Source: Branchiostoma floridae
Lineage: Eukaryota > Chordata > Leptocardii > Amphioxiformes > Branchiostomatidae
Assembly (NCBI RefSeq): GCF_000003815.2
Contig: NC_049981.1
Span: forward strand, 21,973,512 to 22,037,511
Direction: 5' to 3'
Length of the DNA stretch: 64,000 nucleotides
Positions 44,901-54,365 of the stretch are shown here, in pieces. Positions within the stretch are counted from its first letter, which is position 1. Every line of letters starts with the position of its first letter. The notes under the pieces were generated by a model that saw only the letters and a list, made by a program, of their open reading frames with translations, was not told the DNA's origin and searched no databases. The position numbers and the translations under genes are program-made.

Positions 44901-47683
44901 TGCCCCCTGTAGGCTGAAGCGTGAGTTGCGTGCGTCTCAGGCCATGCTGTACAGTACCAAGGACCAAGGACTATTAAACCTTATACATGTATTACTGCCC
45001 CCTGTAGGCTGAAGCGTGAGTTGCGTGCGTCTCAGGCCATGCTGTACAGTACCAAGGACCAAGGACTATTAAACCTTATACATGTATTACTGCCCACTGT
45101 AGGCTGAAGCGTGAATTGCGAGCGTCCCAGGCCATGCTGTACAGTACCAAGGACGTCATCCCAGACCTGAGTGAGAAGGACGCTCTGCAGGTGCCAGGCA
45201 CCAACCAGTTTGCCATTGATGGGTAAGGGATTCTTTATTGGTTTTCAATTCTGATCTAACAACACAACAGCCAATGACAGACTGTCCAACATGCCATCGA
45301 TTAATGATATTGAGAATGAAATTCCACTTCATAATGGGTTGTCCAACCTATGATAAAGACCAACAAAAATTGTTTAAGTTACTGCATGTAAGACTGATAC
45401 AAAATTACCGCATATCAATCTTATCATGTCCTTTTATGCAGGGCAATTATTTACAACTCTATGTGAAAATGGTACAATATTATACTTACTTAAAGTGGCA
45501 TATTGTTGTCAACATTCTGTTCAAGAGTATTAGCATACATAGCCTAAGATTGTCCTTACTGTTAAAATAGTAAATTCATAATTTAGTTTTAAAGATTGTT
45601 AGTTATGAGTTCATGGATCATGAATGTACAAGTTGCCATCCCTGTTACCATTTATCATACAATTGAACTTTTTCTTCTAACGTCTGGATGAAAGAAAGAA
45701 TGTTTTAGTTGATGTGATGATCATGATAACTTAATTGTAAGACCAAGGGCATTGTAATAACTAAGTTTTTCTCTCCCTAGATCCAACCCTATGTGGGGGA
45801 AGGAGGTCTATGTTAACGAGATAGCTGAAGAGTCAGACAGGTACCATCTTTTTTTTTTAGATTCTTGGCTGAGCATTACAATTGCTGTAAGCCATCAGCT
45901 TCTTTACCGATCTCTCATATTGTCTGAATGTTGTGTATCATTGTCTTGTGTTATGTTGTGAACTGTCTGTCAGTTGCAAATATTACAGATCTTTGAGTGG
46001 ATGTAACGTTGACTGGGTACCTTAAAAGTACCACATTAGAAGGTAGTGAATTTTAAGATACACGCAGCTTCAGCGTTAACTGAGATGTACACAATTCAGA
46101 TATCCAGTTGTTTAAAATGTTCGTGGGATTGAAGAATTAAAAAGTTATTATGTTTTTTAGTGCATCCTGCAAAATCATGGGAGTTGACCCCTAAGTAACT
46201 GACATGACATATATGTGCAACTTGGAAAACAGATACCTGTGTCTCCATTATCAAGAATGTTAAGCTATCAATCCAAGAGCTGACTTGAAGAATAAAAAAA
46301 ATGATGGATATGGAGTATATGTCTGTGCACAAAGTGTTCGTTTTTTGGAGCTACCCAAATAGTATTTGAAGAGTAGAACTATACTAGCCTGGGTTCCATG
46401 ATTCCATTTCTACTGGAGCTCCTTGCAGTGAGTGCAAGGAACCCTAGTAGAAATCGGATGGCACCCAGGCTAGAACTGTACAATCATTGTGTCCAATTAA
46501 CTAACACCGTTAGTAGTGTTAACCTCCCCGAGAGGCGTGTTTCTGTTCTGAACCCCACCTTGTCTTGTCTCCCTGCCAGCGATGATTCCCTAGATGACAA
46601 TGAGGTTGATGTGAAAAGTCCACAGGCCCCGAGCGCTCCTCCCCGAGATGACTATGCTGATGAGGTAAGTCAACCCCTCCTACCCTACCCATCCTTCGTT
46701 TGGTACAGTCCATCATCATGTGTCACATCACTATGTTTTGTTTCTTCTACAGAAGACTGCAATAACCTGTCTGTAGTTATTAGAAAGTAATTGTTTTGCT
46801 ACTGAATAATTGTTTTGCTACTAAAAGTATTATATATAAAATACAAAAATGTACATTTGTAGCTTTGATTGTTACACACATGAAAATGTAGTTCATTGCA
46901 GTGGTAGTTATATCTTTATATCGAAGATGATGATGATCAAACTGCTGTATTTAAGAATCTCTTAGAAAAAAGAATATTAGGTGCAATAAAACTTAAAAAC
47001 ATCATCCGTATGGTCTAAAAAATCAGATATGAAATTCTTTCATACACAGCCATCAACATTCAGTGCAACTACAGTTCTTTTTTTAATTCATTTATGAGAA
47101 AACAATGGCATTTCAAAATGCAAATTTAGCCAAGGAGGAAAACTCAACTGAATCAATATTGCTTTTGTTATCAAGTTAAGGCTAAATACATGTAAGAGCT
47201 AATGGCTACCAACTACATTACATGTAATGTGATTTTTATTCATTCATTTATTTATCTATCAATCTTGTAGGGTAGTCCCTTCAGTTGTCAACAACTGATT
47301 CCCAAGGGAGCCCTTCAACAAATCAACCAACATAAACTTAACAATTTGTATAACATAATGATGTTGATTGATGATTCATATTACGTAATATCTGTATCTA
47401 TATAGCTGGTATAACCACGGCGTAACACACCAGCTTTGCAGGCACACGGCACTGCAGCAGCTGCTTATATTACACTGAACGATCTTTGATAAATACTGTC
47501 TTCTCTCCACCACTGCAGGAAATCACGGTTAACCTATACAATGACGAGTATGACAACTACACCAAGTTCCCGCCCGGATACGCCAACGGAAATTTTATCC
47601 TAGACGCGGCCCTGAAAGAGCACGAGGACGCCAAGAGAAACGGTCCCCACAGGAACTTCAGTTTGGAAACTACAGAAATATAG
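23989..47683 (+). CDS. CDH23-like: Cadherin-23-like protein, complete 39-exon gene (1856 aa)
   Basis: Single-pass cadherin of the CDH23 family. In vertebrates CDH23 forms the upper part of hair-cell tip links and binds harmonin through its tail; the role here is inferred. I assembled 39 coding exons with GT/AG borders and consistent phases, totalling 5571 nt with one stop (TAG 47681-47683). The start ATG 23989 opens a hydrophobic signal peptide (residues 1 to about 20). Then follow 14 EC repeats (about 23-1568), a membrane-adjacent domain (about 1569-1670), a transmembrane helix (about 1686-1711) and a 145-residue tail ending in TTEI. EC repeats are joined by DxNDN-type linkers and most carry LDRE or DYE motifs. 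The repeat just before the membrane-adjacent domain, that domain itself and the C-terminus closely resemble human CDH23. Human CDH23 has 27 repeats, so this protein is much shorter. Exon coordinates are given in the three block entries below. The alternative, a lancelet-specific CDH23 paralog, is possible because a second copy lies at 1-1962. Confidence 0.9.
24829..24952 (+). repeat. Perfect 62-bp tandem duplication in intron 2
   Basis: Units 24829-24890 and 24891-24952 are identical by eye. The corresponding intron in the inverted copy has a single, diverged unit, so the duplication arose in this arm after the arms separated. Confidence 0.9.
30657..30770 (+). mobile_element. Repeat family F copy in intron 12
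   Basis: Begins AAAAAGCAGCTACTCAAGCA, continues through a TTGGCCAGACATTTC segment and ends CGGCTAACCTTCAGCAACGT. It matches family F units at 11368 and 41395. No coding capacity. Confidence 0.65.
31395..31690 (+). mobile_element. SINE-like unit in intron 14
   Basis: TAGTTCAATTGGTAGCAG and CAGTTCAAATCTTGGG resemble tRNA A and B boxes. The 3' half (31555-31650) has AAGGGCTAG, ATATACCCTGCTTCT and ACAGCAAGGAAAC segments shared with 39725-39830 and 44640-44735. Confidence 0.6.
32346..32445. other. Assembly gap (100 N)
   Basis: Exactly 100 N, a conventional unknown-size gap, in intron 15 of the CDH23-like gene. Confidence 1.
33274..42106 (+). CDS. CDH23-like: CDH23-like exons 17-31: EC7-EC14
   Basis: Coding exons: 33274-33346, 34021-34142, 34341-34803, 35394-35597, 35963-36270, 36608-36727, 37503-37683, 38014-38234, 38648-38842, 39163-39282, 40203-40326, 40621-40758, 41066-41194, 41634-41680, 41858-42106. 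Approximate domains: EC7 680-788, EC8 789-906, EC9 907-1008, EC10 1009-1115, EC11 1116-1221, EC12 1222-1332, EC13 1333-1462, EC14 1463-1568. EC7-14 match human EC20-27 in order. Examples are the WLNFTV stretch of EC9, the DNPG segment of EC10, the missing DRE of EC11, and DPTLQEV plus EYTAG at the EC13/EC14 border. Exon 29 encodes a basic RRRKR run at about 1430-1434. The N gap at 36871-36979 lies in intron 22, and exons 22 and 23 rejoin in phase within EC10, so no exon is missing there. Confidence 0.87.
33420..33540 (+). mobile_element. tRNA-derived SINE-like fragment in intron 17
   Basis: Has ATGGCATAATAGTTAGGGTG (A-box-like), GGGTTTGAATTCC (B-box-like) and a following AAAAGGCACTTAACATAC body resembling 13200-13225. 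Confidence 0.6.
33563..33775 (+). mobile_element. CDH23-like: MITE family E copy in intron 17
   Basis: 213 bp with the same ends and layout as 10407-10618, including the shared ACCATAGACTGCA segment, but with several TTCGCGG motifs changed to TTTGCGG. A further degenerate fragment may be at 21385-21453. Confidence 0.85.
36355..36402 (+). mobile_element. Non-LTR-tail-like fragment in intron 21
   Basis: TTTGTACCTTGTACAATTGT then TGTGCAATAAAGTTATTATT, the cleanest copy of the recurring tail. It contains an AATAAA that could act as a cryptic intronic polyadenylation signal. Confidence 0.5.
36871..36979. other. Assembly gap (109 N)
   Basis: 109 N in intron 22, next to a poly-G tract at 36773-36789 that may have broken the assembly. 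Confidence 1.
39725..39830 (+). mobile_element. SINE-tail-like fragment in intron 26
   Basis: Shares the GGACTAGCAGCCCCTTCCTG, GAAACAGCTAGGAAACTTG and TGGCACTA segments with 31555-31670 and 44640-44735. Confidence 0.55.
39844..40183 (+). mobile_element. TIR element A, degenerate copy in intron 26
   Basis: Aligns through its interior with 2834-3196 in the same orientation (shared stretches around the ATTCAGCCTGCTTCCTATTG core and the CAGTTTACTTTG segment). The terminal inverted repeats have decayed. It ends about 20 nt before the exon 27 acceptor region. Confidence 0.65.
40440..40680 (+). repeat. Degenerate tandem copies of exon 28 start
   Basis: Upstream of exon 28 (start 40621), sequence resembling the exon's first 35 nt occurs at about 40455-40485 and again at about 40541-40580. 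Each is followed by the same intron-like stretch with TGTTTGTTTGCTTT. The nearer copy encodes GDPAGNFDLNNGK-like residues matching the exon's GDPNGYFDLNKN, but its acceptor reads TTTGAG rather than TTTCAG. The period is about 80-90 bp and the copies are diverged. Confidence 0.75.
41395..41455 (-). mobile_element. Repeat family F fragment in intron 29
   Basis: Contains GTTAGACATCCAGGTAATAA and AGTTACTCAAGCAACTG, the right end of family F in reverse orientation. Confidence 0.6.
42151..42263 (-). mobile_element. Repeat B copy in intron 31
   Basis: About 113 bp, similar to 897-1013 in the same orientation, lying 45 nt after the exon 31 donor. It ends with a GTAGATGC-type terminus corresponding to GTATCTATATAGC in the other copies. 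Confidence 0.65.
42741..47683 (+). CDS. CDH23-like: CDH23-like exons 32-39: membrane-adjacent domain, TM helix, tail
   Basis: Coding exons: 42741-42829, 43230-43316, 43698-43766, 43985-44176, 45103-45222, 45781-45840, 46580-46664, 47519-47683. Exons 32-35 encode the membrane-adjacent domain, with DQRVKIV, LLSNITGAI and VDDIQFH stretches nearly identical to human CDH23. Exon 35 then encodes a roughly 26-residue hydrophobic helix. The tail (about 1712-1856) keeps a DGSNPMW motif (human DGANPVW), an acidic DSDDSLDDNEVD run and a proline-rich APSAPPR segment, and ends in ETTEI (human EITEL), a class I PDZ ligand as expected for harmonin binding. It is about half the length of the human tail. The exon 36 acceptor region is triplicated just upstream (44896-45102). 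Confidence 0.9.
44640..44735 (+). mobile_element. SINE-tail-like fragment in intron 35
   Basis: AAGGGCTAGCAACCCCTCCC, then ATATACCCTGCTTCTGAAAC, then AGCAAGGAAATTTGCTGCC. It matches the units in introns 14 and 26. Confidence 0.55.
44731..44783 (+). repeat. Short hairpin in intron 35
   Basis: AAGGAGGTTAAA and TTTAACCTCCTT pair, with outer AAGGCCTAAT and GGCCTAATAT segments. A similar small stem, CAAGGAGG and CCTCCTTG, is at 52904-52924. Confidence 0.6.
44896..45145 (+). repeat. 95-bp tandem triplication of exon 36 acceptor region
   Basis: Three units begin at 44896, 44991 and 45086. Each holds a polypyrimidine tract, an AG (ending at 44912, 45007 and 45102) and the first roughly 45 nt of exon 36. 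Units 1 and 2 are nearly identical to each other and carry the same differences from the genuine exon in unit 3. Only unit 3 continues into the complete exon. The period of 95 is not a multiple of three. Confidence 0.93.
46384..46473 (+). mobile_element. 90-bp TIR hairpin (CTAGCCTGGGT ends) in intron 37
   Basis: Arms of about 28 bp at each end form an imperfect hairpin. Direct repeats AGAACTATA (46375-46383) and AGAACTGTA (46472-46480) flank or overlap the ends and may be a 9-bp target duplication with one change. Confidence 0.7.
47390..47485 (+). mobile_element. Repeat B copy before exon 39
   Basis: Opposite orientation to the other two copies. It begins with a GTATCTATATAGC-type end and ends about 30 nt before the exon 39 acceptor at 47518. 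Confidence 0.65.
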
Positions 47684-47937
47684 CCCAGCAAGTAGAAAGT
47701 CCCAAGTAACGCTAGTTCACCTTTATCCGTAGGGTAACCTTTATCCGTTCTTTTCAAGGACAGTGTATTAAGGAATATCAAGTCGACATATGGTGGTTTC
47801 AAACTGCAATATTTTGAAAATAGTTCAATTTGTAACTACTGTCTATCGACTTGATATCCCTGGATACCCTGTTTAGCAATACAATGGATATAGGTTACCC
47901 TGAACTAACGTTACATGTATTGCTAATTAGCGTAACT

Positions 47938-48121
47938 TAATCTCCAGGCAGATTTACCAGTGGCATAAGATAGTATCAAAGCCGGCCAAGGAGAATGTAG
48001 CCGGCCAAAGGGAGTCAAACGGGCACCGGGGTAGCCATACACACTCCTAGGCCAGCTTCTCTCCACTGGCAGTTTTTTATACAGTCTATCTTATGCTACC
48101 ATAGGATCTTCTTGGAGATTA
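47938..48121 (+). mobile_element. MITE family C in the CDH23-like 3'UTR
   Basis: Roughly 184-bp inverted-repeat element. Both ends carry the TAATCTCCAAGCAGATC terminus, followed by a GCATAAGATAGTATCAAA-type segment, also inverted. The interior has paired GGCCAA and GGCC motifs. Related copies are at 12773-12950 and 51008-51172, with a partial copy at 12646-12752. Confidence 0.8.
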
Positions 48122-48296
48122 GTGTGCCTAGTAAGACCCCCCCTCCCTCCCAAACTGCCAAAGATGGGACTGTGTTAGTCATTATATAGTTCAAAACAGC
48201 ACTTCATTAATGACATTAATGACTGTCACCTTGAGACTGATCTAAAAGAGATAGCTGTGTTGACTAGCTGCATACCACATGCAGGCCTTTGATATT

Positions 48297-48512
48297 AGGA
48301 CCCGTTCACACTTGTGCGAATATATGAGTTCTATATTGACATTTTTGGGCTTAGACTGAAGAAGTAGTTTTATTTTGTTCAATTACCAGGCTACACAATG
48401 AAGGATGAAGAAACAAATTCTTCACAGAAACTTTTCTTAAACCAGAAGATATTGATAATTATGCAACTCATAGGCACTTGAATATATGCACGAGTGTGAA
48501 CAGACCCTTAGG
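48297..48512 (+). mobile_element. hAT-like MITE (ACCCGTTCACAC ends) in the 3'UTR
   Basis: Left end GGACCCGTTCACACTTGTGC and right end GCACGAGTGTGAACAGACCC form an imperfect terminal inverted repeat about 215 bp apart. A related element is at 14094-14310. The hAT assignment is only by the look of the termini. Confidence 0.65.
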
Positions 48513-49698
48513 AAATATAACACATGTACAACTTTCATTTGATTATGAGGCTATCATACCCGTAAAAAATGTAAATAACTTATAATTACCTCTTTCACCA
48601 CCTTATTATGTCACAGTCACTATCCTAAATTTTTGTCTTCCTGCATGGGGTACACATTGCACTCATACAGTTTGCCATGTAATCTACATACAGTTTTCAA
48701 AATTACATTCTCGCCAAGATTCCAAAGATATTTACAAATGAAGGTGACTGTGATTTTCTACGGTAAGAATTATCAACAATAACTTGTTAGCTGATACAGG
48801 TGCCTTTGTGAAAGAACATTATGTATCGTGATAATTTTCTGTTCTTTCTAGTGGATACTTCTCAGGAGTTACACTTGAACCCCATTTTATCGTCATGTAA
48901 GATATTATAACATGTGTTATGATTAGTGACTATGATGTATTGAAGAAGGGTAGGACTATGCTTTCTGGACAATCTTTTAGAATCATAAGATTGCTCAAAC
49001 AATCAGGCCTCTGCATAGTGGTTTTAATGTCGTAAAATTCTTGCAAACCTGACAATCAAGATGTCAGTATTAAGGAATCATGTTAACAGTGTGCCTTTGC
49101 CTTTATCCATCCTGAACAGACAGAGATGTTACAATGATTCACTGAAAATTTTATAGAAATGTTTATTTTAAATTACTGCAGTATATATATATCAAGTGTA
49201 ACTTGTTTTAAGCATTCTGTAAGATGTTTTATACAAAATCAAAACCAAACTCTAGATAAATGACAAGAATTGTATAAACAAGTTATCAAGTTATACATGT
49301 TTTTAAGTTGTTTGATCAGGTTGCAAATATTGTATATAGCAGATTGTCGACTTGAGTCATCTGAATCACGTAGTGCCTTTATTACTCACTCAGCTGTCTT
49401 CCTATAAGTGTCTTACAAAGTTTTGCTCTGCTGCAATTTAAATTGCACAACTGATAGAAAAGTTCAGAGAATTTTGAGAATTCTAATGGCAAGCTATCGT
49501 ACTTTCAGGATTGGAAAGTTATGCAAAAGTCTATCCAAAGAAAGTGAAGCAACTGGGACTGGTTCCCAGTGATGCTTATTGAAGTTTTATGCCCCTTTAT
49601 TGTTTTAAAATGTAATATGTTTTATTTGAATGTATATAATGTAGTTTTACTTTTTGATTGTGTCCATGAGCTTGTATGAATTAGTTCTTCCAAAAATC

Positions 49699-49704
49699 AA
49701 TAAA
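49699..49704 (+). promoter_or_regulatory. Polyadenylation signal AATAAA
   Basis: This AATAAA is followed within about 25 nt by a T-rich and TG-containing stretch, and it is the best 3'-end candidate downstream of the CDH23-like stop. It is a sequence match only, with no transcript evidence. Confidence 0.6.
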
Positions 49705-49792
49705 ACAAGTTTTATCCTTTGTCTTTGCATTTGTTCCTTACTGCTTATTGACTGAAGTATCAATATAAGAGATTCCAGCGTGCGAAGGAATG

Positions 49793-49920
49793 TATTGTTT
49801 GTTTGTTTATTTATTCGCACACAAGTATTACATTAAAACACAAAACGAAAACAATGGATAAAACAGGTGCAGGAGGAGGGAAAAAGCTTGTGGAGCTTAT
49901 ACTTAGCCCTCCTCCTTTAA
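49793..49920 (-). mobile_element. Non-LTR 3'-end-like fragment
   Basis: TTTGTTTGTTTATTTATTCG and onward, followed by AAACAGGTGCAGGAGG and a CCTCCTCC segment. A similar layout (TTATTTCTTTATTTGTATTT, AAACAGGTGTATATGCACC, CTGCCCTCCCTC) occurs at 53990-54075, so the two are probably the same repeat family. Confidence 0.4.
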
Positions 49921-49959
49921 ACTAAACAAAATTGATTATGATATATAATAATAAAGTAA

Positions 49960-50190
49960 TACATAGAATAATAATGATACAATAAGGATAAACAAGTAAT
50001 TAATGGTATGAATTAACGATGAATGATAAAGTAACGTAATATGTAGAAAATGATAATGATGCAATAAGGATAACCATGTAATTAATGGTTTGACTTAACA
50101 ATAAATAATAAATCAGCATAATACTTAGAAAATGATAATAGTGCAATAAGGATAATCAAATAATGGAATGAATTAATATAATATGATTAA
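49960..50190 (+). repeat. 82-bp minisatellite, about three units
   Basis: The motif AATAAGGATA recurs at 49981, 50063 and 50145. The AT-rich flanks (AGTAATTAATGGTATGAATT and onward) are shared with substitutions. Confidence 0.8.
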
Positions 50191-50514
50191 AAAGAAAAAA
50201 AATGTATAAATACTGTACATCTAAAGCAGTGGAAGACGAAATACATTTTATTTCCAAGTGTTCTGATTTAGCCACACTGAAAGGACCACATTGTTTAAAG
50301 AAATCGCAATTATATTTCCCAGCTTTCCCACATTTACGGATGAACAGAAAGCCACTTTCCTGTTAAAATCACAAATTGTAGAAAAAGTGGGACTCTGTCT
50401 TCCTCCGCTGTCAAAAAAAGTCAATTCCAACCTATCTAGATATAGTCAACACTAGTATTTCAGTAGTCTCTTTGTATAATAATATTTATCACAGTTCATT
50501 GTTACATGCATATT

Positions 50515-50590
50515 CCCTATCTTGTTTGTACCATGTACTTGCAATTGGCCTACAAGCATGAACTTGCAAATAAACTTTCTTCAATTAATT
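50515..50590 (+). mobile_element. Non-LTR-tail-like fragment
   Basis: TTGTTTGTACCATGTACTTG, then GAACTTGCAAATAAACTTTC, then TTCAATT; a diverged member of the same tail family. Confidence 0.45.
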
Positions 50591-51007
50591 AAAGGATGTG
50601 AAAATGCATGTAGATATTTTCTCAGTCCTAAGCCAAGTTTCCTCTCTCCTTTCTAGTTAAGATGGACTGTCCCCAATACGATTTATGCTAAAAGAAGACC
50701 CACTCACATAAAGTACCGAATATCAATACAATCCATCCAGGCGTTCTCGAGTTAAGCTGGTCTTCTGCTTACAAACATACATACATAACGCTACCCAAAA
50801 CATAACCTTGGTGAAGGTAATGAAGAGGAAAAACTACAAATCATGAAATAATGAGAGACTGAACTAGTCATGGGGAATTAAACATTGTCATTGTTACATG
50901 CAAACTTATTTGGAGTCTGCACCGTGGAAGGCGTAGCTTCAACTTAGGAGAGACGCCAGCGAACCGTTACGGAACTGCAGTACAGTTGCCTTCACAACGA
51001 TTGCGAC

Positions 51008-51172
51008 CACCAATCTCCAAGCAGATCCTACGGTAGCATAAGATAGTACGTTTTGTGCATGTATCAAAGTTGTCAGAAGAGTGTATACCTTCGGTAACCA
51101 AACACAGAAATGGGCCGGCTTCACTCCTCTGCCAGCTTATCTTATGCTACCGTGGGATCTGCTTGGAGATTA
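51008..51172 (+). mobile_element. MITE family C copy with 9-bp direct repeats
   Basis: A 165-bp inverted-repeat element flanked by the perfect direct repeat GATTGCGAC at 50999-51007 and 51173-51181, a likely target-site duplication. The interior differs from the other copies in the middle, while the terminal 35-40 bp are shared. Confidence 0.8.
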
Positions 51173-53989
51173 GATTGCGACATGCTAACGTTTAAACGTC
51201 AAAATAAGAAAATACTGTCAATATCTCAACCCAAGAAAATTGTTGAATGTAGGTTTTGACGTGCGTAAAATCGGCGTCAATAGAAACAGTGCCTTTTCTC
51301 AGGTAGTGAGAAAATAACACATAAAATCCAAATCAGTTTCATAGTGCAAGGAGGTATTTTAAACTCATTGATTGTACCAAGGATAACAGTTTGGCAGACA
51401 ATGTTCTAGATGCATTCATTCTTTTACCGCAATATCTAACGCCAATTCATGAAATTATCGGAGATTTTCGAGGATTTTCTTTTTTTTTGCAAAACACTGC
51501 GCCACAGATGCTGAGAATGGAAACTTTCAGACTTGCGACTAGATCGGCTTATGCAAATTTAATCAGATTTTCTTCAGCCAGAAATCTATTACGAGGTCCT
51601 AGTCGCGCGCAGAAGAAAGGGCAGGCCGCCCAGATCTGCCAGCGTGTGAAAGTTCAATGTTGTCTTACGACGGGTGATACCGACTCGGCTTTGTGTTCTT
51701 TTCCTCGGCAATTTTCAATCAACGAACAAAGGAACAAAAGGTAATAATGCGACAAATCGCCTAGTTAGCGGCTTTTCCGTGGTGTTTGTTTGTTTTGCTT
51801 TTGTTATCCACCGACACCGTTTCTAATTATTCATAACACATCCCTGCCCCCCACTAATCCCCATCCCTTACCAAGAAAGTAATTACATGTACTTGTCTTT
51901 CATACAGACTTTCACGTACTCTAATACCAGTATCAGAACAAGGCACATCGAAGGAATATTATCCAAATATAAAACGTTTATTCGCCATATGTCCTTACAT
52001 GTCTATATATAGACTTCTGTTCAATATGTGAATTATGTAAAATGTAAAGAGAAAATCAGAAAAAAAAGCAGACATTCATAGCTTACAAAACAATATTTCT
52101 GAACCAACTGTAACCAAGAGAAACTATTACTAAGCTTCGCTTTTATTGTTGTATTTCTAGCCAACATCTTTGATCCTACCAACGAAACACGCATAATAGA
52201 TCTCACTCTCTGCCAGACTCCACAGGTCGCTGGAAAAATGCTAGAAATTGACCAAATATAGACTGGTAACATGCAACAGGATTTTAATAGCCGCCCAAAG
52301 GAGTACAGCTTGTGTCCTCATCTTGCGCTGACTGACTCTCCTTGCCAACTTGAATTCCCCCTTTTTTTGTACACCCGTAGGAAGGCCTGGTGGATGCTTG
52401 GTTTCACTAGCCGTTTTATCGCTAAATCAGAGATTAGGAAGAATGATAGGGCCCGTCTGGGTTCTTTAATAGCAGGATTCATTTTCCGACTACCGGTATG
52501 AATTGGAAGCCTATATCTAATTAATAGCATTAAGTTATTAACGAAAAACCAACAATGCTGTTATCTACATCGGCAGCCAGCCTATTCGATATTTTGCATT
52601 TCCTGTACGTAAACCTCCTTGGTTTTTCCGAGAATTGCTTTTGGTAAACTTCCGTCCGATTGTCACTAAGCAAACTTTGGAGCCGAAAAAAAAGAAGGCG
52701 TATGCATGCAGCAACGTCAAAGTAGACGATAGTTTGGCGAATGTTCTTTCTTTAATGATTACTAGTATACTTTTCTATGTCTGTGTAAGGCTCCAAATAA
52801 AGAAGGGAAAACAGACATATTCACATATGATACTGACAGACAACAAAACCACAAGTTCATTTCTTTCTGCCAACTTATCGGTGAATTTACCTGGATTTCA
52901 TCAAGGAGGTTATAGCCTCCTTGATTTCTTTTATATCCTGCAAATCGCAAACATTTCTCCGTGTACCATTGTAATGTTAAAGCAATAGGTGGAAATCCGT
53001 GGGGTTTGTTTTGATTATGACGCATTAGACGCTGGAACACAAAAGGCGATCTGTCCCTCCCTCTGTTCCCTTTGTACACTGGAGAGTTGGTGTTTGTTGA
53101 AGTCGGGTGGGTTGCAATTCACACAAGGTGGAATGATTTATTTGCATGGGAAAGCCGGGTGCGTAGAGAACTCGACCTTTTTGATACGCCGTGTAGGACA
53201 AGTGGACGGCAAATTTGTTCTCTGCGTTTGCGTCACCGGCTACATGTGTGTGCTTTTGATAGAATGCTTCCATTTCCTTAGAACTCCAGACAATATGTCA
53301 ATGAGGGGGGTTCACCTGCCAATGCATTGATGGGGAATTAACCGCATGTAATTAAGTATTTCAAGCGCTCGTGCCCGGTCATGGTTATGTTGAAGAGGCC
53401 ATAGAAGCTCTTCGCGTTTACAGGCTGGCAAAAAGAAAACTACTCTCCTCGTAACAAAGTAACACCACAAAACCCACACATTACGGAAACGGTGAGATCT
53501 TTTGACTCTTCCACTGTCTCGGGAAAAGAAGTCGAACCCCCGAAGTTAGAATTTAGAAACAGCATTTAGACTAGGCAAGAGGCTCATCGAACTAGGAAGA
53601 CACATGCTACATATTCGACATTATTTGTCCGTCAATTTCATTTTACACATGTAACGTTACCTGCAATTACCCAATGGAGAAGGATTCACGATAAACTTAT
53701 TATTACATAACGGGCAATAAAGAGATTAAAAAAGATAAATTACAAATTAATTTTGAAGTGGGGTTTTCACACAAAATTTTAGATTAAAGTGGATATGAAA
53801 AAATACAGTAAGATTATGACAGTCAATAACAAATACATTGTATAGTCTAGGTCAACGACAGTTTATCATTGCTGACTACATCCGACACTTGTGTAGCTCC
53901 TAGCTCAGTTGGCATGAACAAATTTGAGAGAGACGTTTTTGTCAAACGTATTTGCGTCATAGCAGAAACAAGTGAACGCAGCTGAACTT

Positions 53990-54075
53990 TATTTCTTTAT
54001 TTGTATTTCACATGGAATGAATTGGAGGACAAAACAGGTGTATATGCACCTTTAGAAGCTGCCCTCCCTCACATA
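53990..54075 (-). mobile_element. Non-LTR 3'-end-like fragment
   Basis: Matches the layout of 49793-49920: a T-rich start, an AAACAGGTG block, then a CCTCC-type block. It lies about 550 bp upstream of the Wnt8 ATG. Confidence 0.4.
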
Positions 54076-54365
54076 AAAACACATACATGACACAACATAG
54101 ATTATACATTAATATATACATAGTAGCATCATCATGACATTATCAAAGTACATGTATACATTAGTAACTAGCATTAGGCATAATCATAGTACAGCATGAA
54201 CTGCCAGAGGAGTGATCCTGCCCGGGCACGCTTATATCCCCGCTAACTCGCACACAAAAAGGGAGTGATCACCAGCGCTTTAAGAGCAACCCCCTCAAAG
54301 GAAGCCGCGAAAATCTTCCTAAGACAATAGCCCAGGTATTCACGGCTTGGTTTAGCGAGAAGCGA

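Larger units (their letters stand above)
47684..49720 (+). other. CDH23-like: 3'UTR of CDH23-like gene
   Basis: The sequence between the TAG stop and the AATAAA at 49699-49704 has no further coding potential and continues as AT-rich sequence, as expected for a roughly 2-kb 3'UTR. It contains two TIR elements (47938-48121 and 48297-48512) that would fold as hairpins in the transcript. Confidence 0.6.
49720..54360. other. Intergenic between CDH23-like and Wnt8
   Basis: No coding exon recognised. Holds an 82-bp minisatellite, one MITE (51008-51172) and LINE-tail-like fragments. The 117-codon frames at 51391 and 52635 have no recognisable motif or splice context. Confidence 0.6.

Noticed and set aside
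51391-51744. 117-codon plus-strand open frame between the two genes
   Set aside because: No recognisable motif, no convincing promoter or splice signals. A frame of this length is expected by chance in a window of this size.
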